Shown: positions 38,818 to 46,223 of the stretch, piece by piece | Position numbering within the stretch: the first letter of the stretch is position 1 | Layout: the number at the start of each line of letters is the position of its first letter | DNA from: a virus | Length of the DNA stretch: 46,223 bases | Reading direction: 5' to 3' (one strand) | Virus record (IMG/VR): IMGVR_UViG_3300033153_003564 | Location: 1-46,223 of that record | The notes under the pieces: generated by a model | What the model saw: only the letters and a program-made list of their open reading frames with translations | What the model was told of the DNA's origin: nothing | Database searches by the model: none | Translations under genes and position numbers: made by a program

Positions 38818-39696
38818 ATGGCACAGGATAGACCTACCAACTTTTTCGAGGTTCTGTTTAAGTCTGCGGGCGCCGGTCTGTCTGAAGTCGGCGAAAAACT
38901 ACCCGGGGCGAAACAGCAGGAACGTCAGAACAAGATACAGACGTTGATGCTCGGCATGCAGATGCAGCAGAGTCAGCGGGATCAGCAACTCAACAGTCTC
39001 AATATGCAGATGCGTAAGTTGCAGATTACGGGGCTGGAAGCTCAGACAAAAAAGATACTGCGCGATTCGGCGAAGACGCCGGAGCAGTTAGCGGCAGAAG
39101 AAGCGCGGGCGCAGACCGCTGGTACATTAGAGGCTATACGTGGATTCGAGGGGATGACCGCGCCGGAAGGTTTTGGGTTTGATATACCGGGGCTGTCGCC
39201 CATAGGGGAGCCGAAGATACCTAAGTTGGACGTGAACCAGTTCATGCTCGATCAACTTGGGCCAGAGGCTTTTGCGGATTGGCAAACGGGAACTGGTGCT
39301 TTTACCCCACCGCCAAAGGAACCGACATCAGCAGAACTCAGGGCGCGGGGAAAAGAAACGGAACGGAAAAGCAGGCGCAGCGTACTCACTAAGGCCAATA
39401 ACCTCTACCAGAAAGTTGTCTCTGATACAGAGCGCTCAAAGGCAGGTGTCGTAGCTATTAACGACGAAGCAGACCTCCAGAAAGTTGTGGCGCATCTGAT
39501 TAAGACAGGCGGACGGACCAGAATTAGGGGGAACCGATTCACTGATGAGTTTTTCCCCGATGAGAGTGATCCTAAGATAACGGGGGACCTTAACGCCCTA
39601 CTGGATGAATATATATCCATCGGCGCGACCGAAACTGTCCTTACCGCTGACGAGGAAGCGGAGTTTAACGCTTTAATGGAGAAGCAGAAGCAATAA
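38818..39696 (+). CDS. Coiled-coil virion protein candidate
   Basis: This gene encodes 292 residues from ATG 38818, after GGGGG at proper distance (the TTG at 38803 is less likely). A long helical part rich in Q and M (QTLMLGMQMQQSQRDQQLNS) suggests a coiled coil; the rest is mixed and ends in an acidic helix (ADEEAEFNALMEKQKQ). Its place between two ejection-type proteins suggests an internal or neck role. Confidence 0.55.
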   Translation: MAQDRPTNFFEVLFKSAGAGLSEVGEKLPGAKQQERQNKIQTLMLGMQMQQSQRDQQLNSLNMQMRKLQITGLEAQTKKILRDSAKTPEQLAAEEARAQTAGTLEAIRGFEGMTAPEGFGFDIPGLSPIGEPKIPKLDVNQFMLDQLGPEAFADWQTGTGAFTPPPKEPTSAELRARGKETERKSRRSVLTKANNLYQKVVSDTERSKAGVVAINDEADLQKVVAHLIKTGGRTRIRGNRFTDEFFPDESDPKITGDLNALLDEYISIGATETVLTADEEAEFNALMEKQKQ

Positions 39697-39699
39697 CGT

Positions 39700-42279
39700 A
39701 TGCCATTAACTGTAGCTGAAAAACGACGGATGTTGGAGTTGCATCGTAAGCGCGAAGGGACCGCCGTTGCCGTAGCTGAACCTGAGCCGGAGGATACTGG
39801 CGGCGGGTTTCTATCCACGCTTGGGGCTTTCTTAAAACACCCGTTTGTCGGTGCTGGGGGAACGATAGAATCTGGGATACTGAATCCAGCTCAGTTCTTC
39901 CAGCAAGACCCTGTTGTTGCGGCGAAGCGTGTTGGCGGGGGATTAGCCGCCGGAGCTACGCTTGGCGCAGTTGCGCCATTCGCGGAAGATGTTGAAGGCT
40001 CAACGTCTGGTCAGGTTGCCGAACTCCTCGGGACATTCGCTCCATTTGGAGCCGTGAGTAAATTCGTTGGTGGGATCAAGGGTGTTGGCGGTCTTACGCG
40101 AGGTCTTATGACGGGGGCCTCACTTGCCGGGGTAGAACAGGGGGCAAGAAGCGCTGTTGGTAAGGATGTTAGTTTAGGGCAAGCCGCCGGAACAACTGCT
40201 ATCTTCGGCGCACTCGATGGTTTCTTACACGGGTTAGGTTCGTTTGGTAAGAAGCTCTCTAAGATGCGAGATGTTACCAAGATACAGAAGGAACTCAGTG
40301 GGGCCGTTGAGCGTGGCGAGATTAAGGCTATGTCTGATTCTGAGGTGAAGACACTGAGTAAGGCTATTGTTCACGGTGAAAGCAAGGCATCACTCGCTTT
40401 ACCCGCTAACGAACGATTCCTTGGGCAATCCGGTCTCGGCGGTGCATCTAACCAACCTCGTCTGTATGCACCAGCCATCACTCGCGGCGAAGAGAAGGTC
40501 TTACACCAGATACCGCAGATAACTGAACGGGGTACAATAGACCGGTATGTTACGCAGCCGAACTTCATAGAGACCGGTCCGAGGATGCATCGGCGATTGG
40601 GCACCACGGAACTTATGCTAAACCCGATACATAAAGCCGAGAATGATGCGGCGCGTCACATTAAGGATACGTCAGATGAGTTCAACAAGCTCATTAAGGA
40701 CAATATAAAGTTTGGTCATCGTGGGCCAGCGAGTAGGAATATAATGATCTACGCTACCGCCCAACAAAAAGGTGGGGCTAAGATACTTGGACAGATGGGC
40801 ATTAAAGAGACACCAACGCTTACTGCTAACGAACAAAAGATATATGGGTGGATGCGCGAACGATTAGAGGGGTACTATACCGCTCTCAATCAGGCGCGAT
40901 TAGCGGGCGGGTTGAAGCCGTTCCCTAAAGTGCAAAACTATTTCACGTTCTTCCGGTCAATGAACGGTGAACTCAAGAATGGGTTTGACATGAGAACGCT
41001 CGACATACCAAATACGATGCGTAGGCGAATACCGAGGATCGAGGAAACGCCGTTTAGGTACAAGAAGCCCCGCGTTACCGATGATTACGGCGAGTTGGAG
41101 CTTGATGCTTTCAGCGTCTTTGAGCGCTATTCGCAGTCTGCCTTGCGTCACATTGAACTCACCCCGCAGGTACAGCGCGTTAGACAAATGCTTGATCCCG
41201 TGGGTGGTAAATTTAAGAGCGGGTTTAATCTCCTTGAAGAAAACCCGGAAGCGTACAGGGACCTTAATAGTTGGGTCAACTTCGTTGCGGGCGTGGATGA
41301 GCGACTATTAGCGGCGTCAGTGGAAAAGCAGCTTGGGAAAACAAACGAGAATTTAGCTTACGCCGTACTTGGATACAATATCAGATCGGCTTTCATCCAG
41401 CCCACCGCTATCGTAAACTCTCTCGTTGAGATAGGTCCTAAATATACCATGCAGGGTATAAATGCGATGTTCAACAAAGAAGAACGGGCATTTGCAAGGA
41501 GAATGTCTGACCATCTTGCCGGGAGGGAACACGACGTCGCCCTTAACGAGTTAATGACCAGCGTTACCGGGTCTACGGCTCAGATAAAGAAAAAGGTCGG
41601 TCGGGGTGGACTCAAGCCCCTACAACTCCTTGATATGCAGACAGCTGTTGCTTCGTGGTTGGGAGCTTACAAAAAGGGCCGCGCCGTGGAGAAACTCGGC
41701 GAAACAAAGGCTGCGCGGTATGCAGACGATATTGTTATCCGCACACAGGCATCAGCTTCAAGGTCAGACGTTGCCCCAATTCAACGATCTAAGACGGGTA
41801 AGTTTGTAGCGATGTTTCAGACGTTCGTTATTAACAACTGGGGCTTTCTAACGCGAGACGTGCTTGGGTTGGGCAACGTATCCGTAAACAACAAACAGGC
41901 GATGGCTAAAGTCGTGCGATTGATCGCGGGCGTGACCGCTGTAAACACGTTATACGAGGATATACTTGGCGTTAGGTCGCCATTCCCCGCTCCGATAAAC
42001 GCTTACAGAAAAGAGATTGCAAAGAGCGGTGAGTCCGGTAAAGCGATAGGGCAAGCCATACTTGAATTAGCTGAGGTTGTTCCCGTTGTCGGCGGCGGTA
42101 TGCGATACGGTAGTAGTCCGCTTGGTGCGGGGATACAGTTAACGGAGGACTTAGCTGAATTAGTTCGAGGGAAACAAAAAGCAGCCAAGGCTGCTGAGAC
42201 AATCGGTAAACTAACCGGTATGCCTGGAACCACACAGATAAAGAAGACGATACGCTTCCTGAAGAAGCCAAAAGAATAA
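39700..42279 (+). CDS. Large internal (ejection-type) virion protein
   Basis: This gene encodes 859 residues. The N-terminus is charged (MPLTVAEKRRMLELHRKREG), then comes a glycine/alanine-rich hydrophobic part (RVGGGLAAGATLGAVAPFAE), which could insert in membranes, and a long helical body (EKQLGKTNENLAYAVLGYNI, then SAFIQPTAIVNSLVEI). The segment FVAMFQTFVINNWGFLTRDV fits the C-terminal part of large polyvalent or ejection proteins of podoviruses. No transglycosylase motif was identified. It is likely released into the cell envelope with the DNA. Confidence 0.6.
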   Translation: MPLTVAEKRRMLELHRKREGTAVAVAEPEPEDTGGGFLSTLGAFLKHPFVGAGGTIESGILNPAQFFQQDPVVAAKRVGGGLAAGATLGAVAPFAEDVEGSTSGQVAELLGTFAPFGAVSKFVGGIKGVGGLTRGLMTGASLAGVEQGARSAVGKDVSLGQAAGTTAIFGALDGFLHGLGSFGKKLSKMRDVTKIQKELSGAVERGEIKAMSDSEVKTLSKAIVHGESKASLALPANERFLGQSGLGGASNQPRLYAPAITRGEEKVLHQIPQITERGTIDRYVTQPNFIETGPRMHRRLGTTELMLNPIHKAENDAARHIKDTSDEFNKLIKDNIKFGHRGPASRNIMIYATAQQKGGAKILGQMGIKETPTLTANEQKIYGWMRERLEGYYTALNQARLAGGLKPFPKVQNYFTFFRSMNGELKNGFDMRTLDIPNTMRRRIPRIEETPFRYKKPRVTDDYGELELDAFSVFERYSQSALRHIELTPQVQRVRQMLDPVGGKFKSGFNLLEENPEAYRDLNSWVNFVAGVDERLLAASVEKQLGKTNENLAYAVLGYNIRSAFIQPTAIVNSLVEIGPKYTMQGINAMFNKEERAFARRMSDHLAGREHDVALNELMTSVTGSTAQIKKKVGRGGLKPLQLLDMQTAVASWLGAYKKGRAVEKLGETKAARYADDIVIRTQASASRSDVAPIQRSKTGKFVAMFQTFVINNWGFLTRDVLGLGNVSVNNKQAMAKVVRLIAGVTAVNTLYEDILGVRSPFPAPINAYRKEIAKSGESGKAIGQAILELAEVVPVVGGGMRYGSSPLGAGIQLTEDLAELVRGKQKAAKAAETIGKLTGMPGTTQIKKTIRFLKKPKE

Positions 42280-42296
42280 CGTCAAAGGGGGCCACT

Positions 42297-42512
42297 TTGT
42301 CACAAACGATAGACGATAGAGCATGGGAATTGCTGGTGGAGAATATAGCGGCGATCAGGAAGAGCGTTACTGATGTTGACGGTAAGATTGCGGAAGGTTT
42401 CAAGACGTTGAATGGTCGCGTCCGTAAGCTCGAATACTGGCGGGCGTATCTGACCGGGGCTGTTGGTATGGTAAGCGCTGCGGTCGCTATTATGTGGGGG
42501 GTATTCAAGTGA
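42297..42512 (+). CDS. XhlA-like membrane protein
   Basis: This gene encodes 71 residues from a TTG after AAAGGGGG. Coiled-coil helices (WELLVENIAAIRKSVTDVDG, then GFKTLNGRVRKLEYW) are followed by one membrane helix (YLTGAVGMVSAAVAIMWGVF). This is the plan of XhlA-type lysis-associated proteins, which help holins. It lies far from the lysis cassette and is coupled to the fibre gene, so a virion or membrane-anchor role is possible. Confidence 0.55.
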   Translation: MSQTIDDRAWELLVENIAAIRKSVTDVDGKIAEGFKTLNGRVRKLEYWRAYLTGAVGMVSAAVAIMWGVFK

Positions 42513-45500
42513 AACTTACGAAACTTGGTATGACTATTGCGGGGCTTGTGGTCGTACTATTCTGGATATTGTGGCCGGGTGGTCCGCTATGGGGGCAGGG
42601 GTCGCCGCCAAGCGCAAGCTACTGGACCAGAGGCGGGACTGCTCTATATAATACTTCCGGCGACACCCTTGCTATGTATGCGGCGGGGGTTCCGATGTTC
42701 CGCGTCTATGATAAGGGCGACACGTCGTATTTTCAGCCAATGACTAATGAAAATATCATTTTAGGCGGCAGCGTTGACACTTGGCACATTTATGACCCTT
42801 GGATATGGTATGATGAAATTGTGATGGGTGGAAATGACATTAACGGCATTGGAACGGCAACGGCAACATCGTTCGTCGGCAACCTGACCGGCCACGCTGA
42901 TTCGGCAAGCGCGATAACGGACGGCGGGGTTGACGCGGCTGATATGGCCGACGAAGATCATGGAGACTTCACATACTTAAGCGCAGTAGCAACCTTAGAC
43001 GCTAATACTGTTGACTCAGGACAAGTAACCGATGCTAGCCTTATCGAAGCAGACCTGAAAGTTACAAACTCCCCCACTGATGACTACCTTCTGAGCTATG
43101 ATTTGGCATCACTGGGTTTCACTTGGGTTGTTAGTCCTTCTGCTGGCGCCTTGACCTACTGGACAGAATCAGAGGGTAGCGATAGTTCGCGGCTGATACC
43201 TGTCACAAATACCATTGCAACCATACAGGCTGATTCTGAGATTGTCTTTGTTGCCGGTGCTGGAACTTCTGCGCCCTTCACGTTCAAGGGTCCGGGGGGC
43301 GCAAGTATCGGCCTCGGAACTGGAACGCCGGTAGTTTTAGATTCTTCGTTACTGGCTTGGTTGGTGCAGACATTAACCGCTAATCAGTTCTTAGCTATTG
43401 ACGACTTCACGCTAACCAATGGATCGGCGGCTGACGGCACCTATGATGCCACGGATGTACCAACGGACGGTCAACAGCTAACGTGGAATACGGGGAATAC
43501 TTACACTTGGGAAGCGGCTGGCGGCGGTTCTGTGACTCTTGCCGCTATGTTCCCCTTCATGGACCGAAGCTATTTCGATACAACAGTGACGGGTACTAAC
43601 GATTCTCTGATTCCCAAGATGACAAATACTTGGGCCGACGAAGATATAATCACTTACGAAGCGACGGGAGACGGCTTTGAGGGACAGACTATTGCCGAGC
43701 TTGGCATTGCGGCGAGGGGAGATACGGTAGCGGGGGCAGCGCCGATTGACGCTTCTGCTCTATTAGTGTCGAGCAATCAGGTTTATGATTGGGTGACGGC
43801 TAATTTCCTATTGAACACTACGGATATATTGGTTGGGACGCTGACCCTTGACGGGCTTACTCTTGGAGCGAACGAGAATATCACGCTTGGGGCTGAGACT
43901 ATTGATCACGATGGAACAGATTTTGTGTTTAGCGATGATATAGATATAGGAAGTTTTACATATACGGGATGGGGCATAGGCTCTGGCGTCGATCTTAACG
44001 TGAGTTCGTCAGATACAATCAAATTCTTGCCGAGCGCAGGGCCGCTTGATTGGACAATGGCGGGAAATCGTTTTGAGGGAATAGCCAACACCGCCGTCGT
44101 AGCCGACTCCGGTATCTTCAGCGTTAGGCTCGTTATGGGGTCTGCCGATATAGCCGAGGCTGAATTAGAGATACTTGACGGCGCTACGGTTTCAACAACG
44201 GAGATAAATTACGTTGTCGGCGTGACCGGCCCTATTCAAGATGCGTTAGATACAATGTTACTTGGCTATCCGATTGATACGGCGACGGGGGGCGGAAGTA
44301 ATAACCTTGATGAAGGCGACTTATTGGCTTGGAACTCCGCTAACAGCGAATGGCGTCCAACAACTGCCGGTGCGGGGGAAACTAATACTCTTAGCGATAC
44401 GGGAACCTTTAATGGCACTGAGGGATTCGGTCTTGCTGGCGGGAAAACTGGCACCGCCCTGAAGGTTAAAGGACTCATCGAGGGAACGAATATAACGATA
44501 GCGCCTGACGGTGATTCCGCCTACACGATCACTGCCTCTGGCGGTTCGGGTGATGTCACGAAGGTTGGAACCCCCGTGAACGATCAGGTGGGAGTTTGGA
44601 CCGGAGATGGGACGCTCGAAGGCGATGCTGATTTGACGTTTGACGGTTCCAATCTGACGGTAACGGGAACTCTATCTGCCTCGAATGTAAGCGGCACTAA
44701 TACGGGCGATGTTGCCGAGGATGATATTGATTCGCTGCTCTTAAAGACAACTAACGCCCTTGCGGACGAAGACATTATTACCTACGAATCTACCGGTGAT
44801 GGGTTTGAGGGAATGACACCTACGGAGTTAGGCTTGGCCGTTGATGGCGGCGCACACCATGACGGTTTCTCTGACTTCGTAGCTACGGAACATATTGATT
44901 CGACCGTTCTGTCTGCCGTTGTAAGTGATACCGCAGATATATTACGTGCCGAGATGGATGACTCTGTAACCTTCCTAAACGTCTATAAATACTTTGATCG
45001 GACTTATTTTGACACTCTTATTGACGCCGAGGGCGATAGTATATTTGTTCTATTAGCTGACTCATCAGCGAGAACGGATACAAGCATTGTCGCCAGTTTA
45101 GCGGCCCTCAATGATAGCTTGGCGGTCATTCGGGACACGATAGGCATTATCACCGATCTTGATTCGGCGAACATATCAGACAATGGTATTGCAGACACGG
45201 ACATTGACTGGGGGAACGCTACCGCTGGTCAAGTCAGTATGGATGATATTGGCGATGGTTCTACTAATGCGGCAATCACGCTCACACAGGAAACTAACTT
45301 TGAATCTGCTTACGGGTGGGGCGATCATGGAACGGAGAACTACTTCGACACCACAGCCGACAACCTTGCGGATATTCCGGCCTCTGGCAACTGGTTAGTA
45401 TATTACAGTAACGGAACTGCCGTCTTAACAGGATTGGCTCTCGGCGCGGACGGCACTTACCTGCGTAGCAACGGGGCAGCGGCAGCGCCGACATTCACAA

Positions 45501-46223
45501 CGCCATCAGGTTCCGGCCTTTGGGTGGAAGCCGAAGATAAGAGCCACCTGCTCGACATGACCGACAGCGATTCGCTGATGGTCCTTACCGATGATGACGC
45601 AGGCAATGTAACATGGGCTATTGGCGATGAACAAACGGGCGGGCTGACCATTGACGGTACAGGCGACTTGACGCTGGTTGGCGCTACGGGAGAATCAAGT
45701 ATTGGCGTAGGCGTAGGCACTCCGGTTGTGATGGACTCGACCTTTATCAGTTGGCTGGTGAATACGCTGGTGGGGTTGGACTTCTTGATTGGCACTGCCG
45801 ACGCTACGCTTACCAGCGAATTCATTGTAGGCACGACTCCGAATGGCGATCTTGGCGGGACGTGGGACGCTATCACCGTTGATGATGATTCACATAACCA
45901 TGTTATTACCAACGTGGACGCCTTCACTGAGACAGAATTAGAAACGCAGACCTCGGACGTAACGGCTTACTTCACCAACAATGTCACCGGAGACGTAACG
46001 GTCTCGGCTTCAACTTCAACTATCGGCGCAAATGTCGTTGATTCTACGCACATAACGGACGGCGATCTCGCTGTAGAAGATATGAATTGGGACTATGAAT
46101 GGATTCATTTCTTTAACGTCCACGGTTTTGCGAGAGCGTTAGAGGATTCTATTTACCTGTATGAGAATGTTATGACGGCTACCGAATCATGGTTGCTTTC
46201 GGATATGGCGGGGAACCTGAGCG
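42509..46223 (+). CDS. Large tail fibre protein, N-terminal part, with signal peptide
   Basis: This gene starts at a GTG in a four-base overlap with the previous stop and runs past the window end, continuing at 60-418. The first 30 residues (basic MKLTKLG, then MTIAGLVVVLFWILW, cleavage plausible before QGSPP) look like a signal peptide or membrane anchor. The body is low-complexity, acidic and beta-rich with D, T, G and S. Repeated segments occur: DEDIITYEATGDGFEG near 43640 and DEDIITYESTGDGFEG near 44770; also SIGLGTGTPVVLDSSLLAWL near 43303 and SIGVGVGTPVVMDSTFISWL near 45698. YGWGDHGTENYF near 45310 is a motif of fibre repeats. It is probably the receptor-binding fibre. Confidence 0.8.
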   Translation, partial: MKLTKLGMTIAGLVVVLFWILWPGGPLWGQGSPPSASYWTRGGTALYNTSGDTLAMYAAGVPMFRVYDKGDTSYFQPMTNENIILGGSVDTWHIYDPWIWYDEIVMGGNDINGIGTATATSFVGNLTGHADSASAITDGGVDAADMADEDHGDFTYLSAVATLDANTVDSGQVTDASLIEADLKVTNSPTDDYLLSYDLASLGFTWVVSPSAGALTYWTESEGSDSSRLIPVTNTIATIQADSEIVFVAGAGTSAPFTFKGPGGASIGLGTGTPVVLDSSLLAWLVQTLTANQFLAIDDFTLTNGSAADGTYDATDVPTDGQQLTWNTGNTYTWEAAGGGSVTLAAMFPFMDRSYFDTTVTGTNDSLIPKMTNTWADEDIITYEATGDGFEGQTIAELGIAARGDTVAGAAPIDASALLVSSNQVYDWVTANFLLNTTDILVGTLTLDGLTLGANENITLGAETIDHDGTDFVFSDDIDIGSFTYTGWGIGSGVDLNVSSSDTIKFLPSAGPLDWTMAGNRFEGIANTAVVADSGIFSVRLVMGSADIAEAELEILDGATVSTTEINYVVGVTGPIQDALDTMLLGYPIDTATGGGSNNLDEGDLLAWNSANSEWRPTTAGAGETNTLSDTGTFNGTEGFGLAGGKTGTALKVKGLIEGTNITIAPDGDSAYTITASGGSGDVTKVGTPVNDQVGVWTGDGTLEGDADLTFDGSNLTVTGTLSASNVSGTNTGDVAEDDIDSLLLKTTNALADEDIITYESTGDGFEGMTPTELGLAVDGGAHHDGFSDFVATEHIDSTVLSAVVSDTADILRAEMDDSVTFLNVYKYFDRTYFDTLIDAEGDSIFVLLADSSARTDTSIVASLAALNDSLAVIRDTIGIITDLDSANISDNGIADTDIDWGNATAGQVSMDDIGDGSTNAAITLTQETNFESAYGWGDHGTENYFDTTADNLADIPASGNWLVYYSNGTAVLTGLALGADGTYLRSNGAAAAPTFTTPSGSGLWVEAEDKSHLLDMTDSDSLMVLTDDDAGNVTWAIGDEQTGGLTIDGTGDLTLVGATGESSIGVGVGTPVVMDSTFISWLVNTLVGLDFLIGTADATLTSEFIVGTTPNGDLGGTWDAITVDDDSHNHVITNVDAFTETELETQTSDVTAYFTNNVTGDVTVSASTSTIGANVVDSTHITDGDLAVEDMNWDYEWIHFFNVHGFARALEDSIYLYENVMTATESWLLSDMAGNLS
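46165..46223. repeat. Right copy of 59-bp terminal direct repeat
   Basis: Identical to positions 1-59. See the left copy; the two are the overlap of a circular map. Confidence 0.95.

Noticed and set aside
41972-42508. 178-residue minus-strand frame at the end of the large virion protein
   Set aside because: Antisense to two coupled plus-strand genes and without ribosome site.

Overview
The window looks like the complete genome of a tailed bacteriophage. It is written linearly from an arbitrary point on a circular map: the first 59 bases (1-59) recur exactly as the last 59 (46165-46223), and a large fibre gene runs off the right end and continues in frame at the left end (42509-46223 joined to 60-418, about 1,357 codons). 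The unique length is therefore about 46,164 bp. The gene set fits a short-tailed (podovirus-type) phage: terminase, portal, scaffold, an HK97-fold capsid protein resembling the N4-gp56 family, two adaptor-like proteins, a tail-nozzle protein and ejection-type proteins. I see no tail tube, tape-measure or sheath gene. No integrase, tRNA or DNA polymerase was recognised. Lipobox, cleavable signal peptides, an apparent outer-membrane barrel and strong AGGAGG ribosome sites suggest a diderm (Gram-negative-type) host. Strong SD use argues against typical Bacteroidota. The exact host is not readable from the sequence.

Layout. (a) 42509->418->6278, rightward: fibre and tail-surface proteins, most with N-terminal Sec-type signal peptides and host-like extracellular folds (DNRLRE-like, Asp-box propeller plus beta-helix, Ig/CNA-like). 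(b) 6280-7496: lysis cassette (NlpC/P60 endolysin, holin candidate, exported beta-barrel-like protein). (c) 7570-20636, rightward: nucleotide and DNA metabolism plus many small accessory genes (dNMP kinase, metallophosphoesterase, Sak4-like ATPase, replication proteins with a pentanucleotide microsatellite, YopX, lipoprotein, RusA resolvase, SSB). (d) 20710-20741: bidirectional terminator. (e) 20746-22754, leftward: operon ending in two XRE regulators, one with a C-terminal membrane helix, with a good promoter at 22996-23024 and paired palindromes at 22779-22886. (f) 22965-23734: about 770 bp without a convincing gene, a candidate origin/control region. (g) 23735-25971, rightward: small membrane and zinc-ribbon proteins. 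(h) 26042-42512, rightward: packaging, head, neck and ejection genes.

How it fits together: a Sak4-like ATPase, SSB, RusA and an initiator-like pair would handle replication and recombination using the host replisome. TerS/TerL and portal package DNA; scaffold and capsid protein build the head; adaptor, nozzle and ejection proteins make the neck and delivery machine; fibre and spike proteins recognise the host.

The most unusual property is that at least eight genes in the virion-morphogenesis region, including an adaptor-like and a nozzle-like protein that normally assemble in the cytoplasm, begin with apparent Sec signal peptides. If real, this points to an assembly step or membrane association that ordinary podoviruses do not show.
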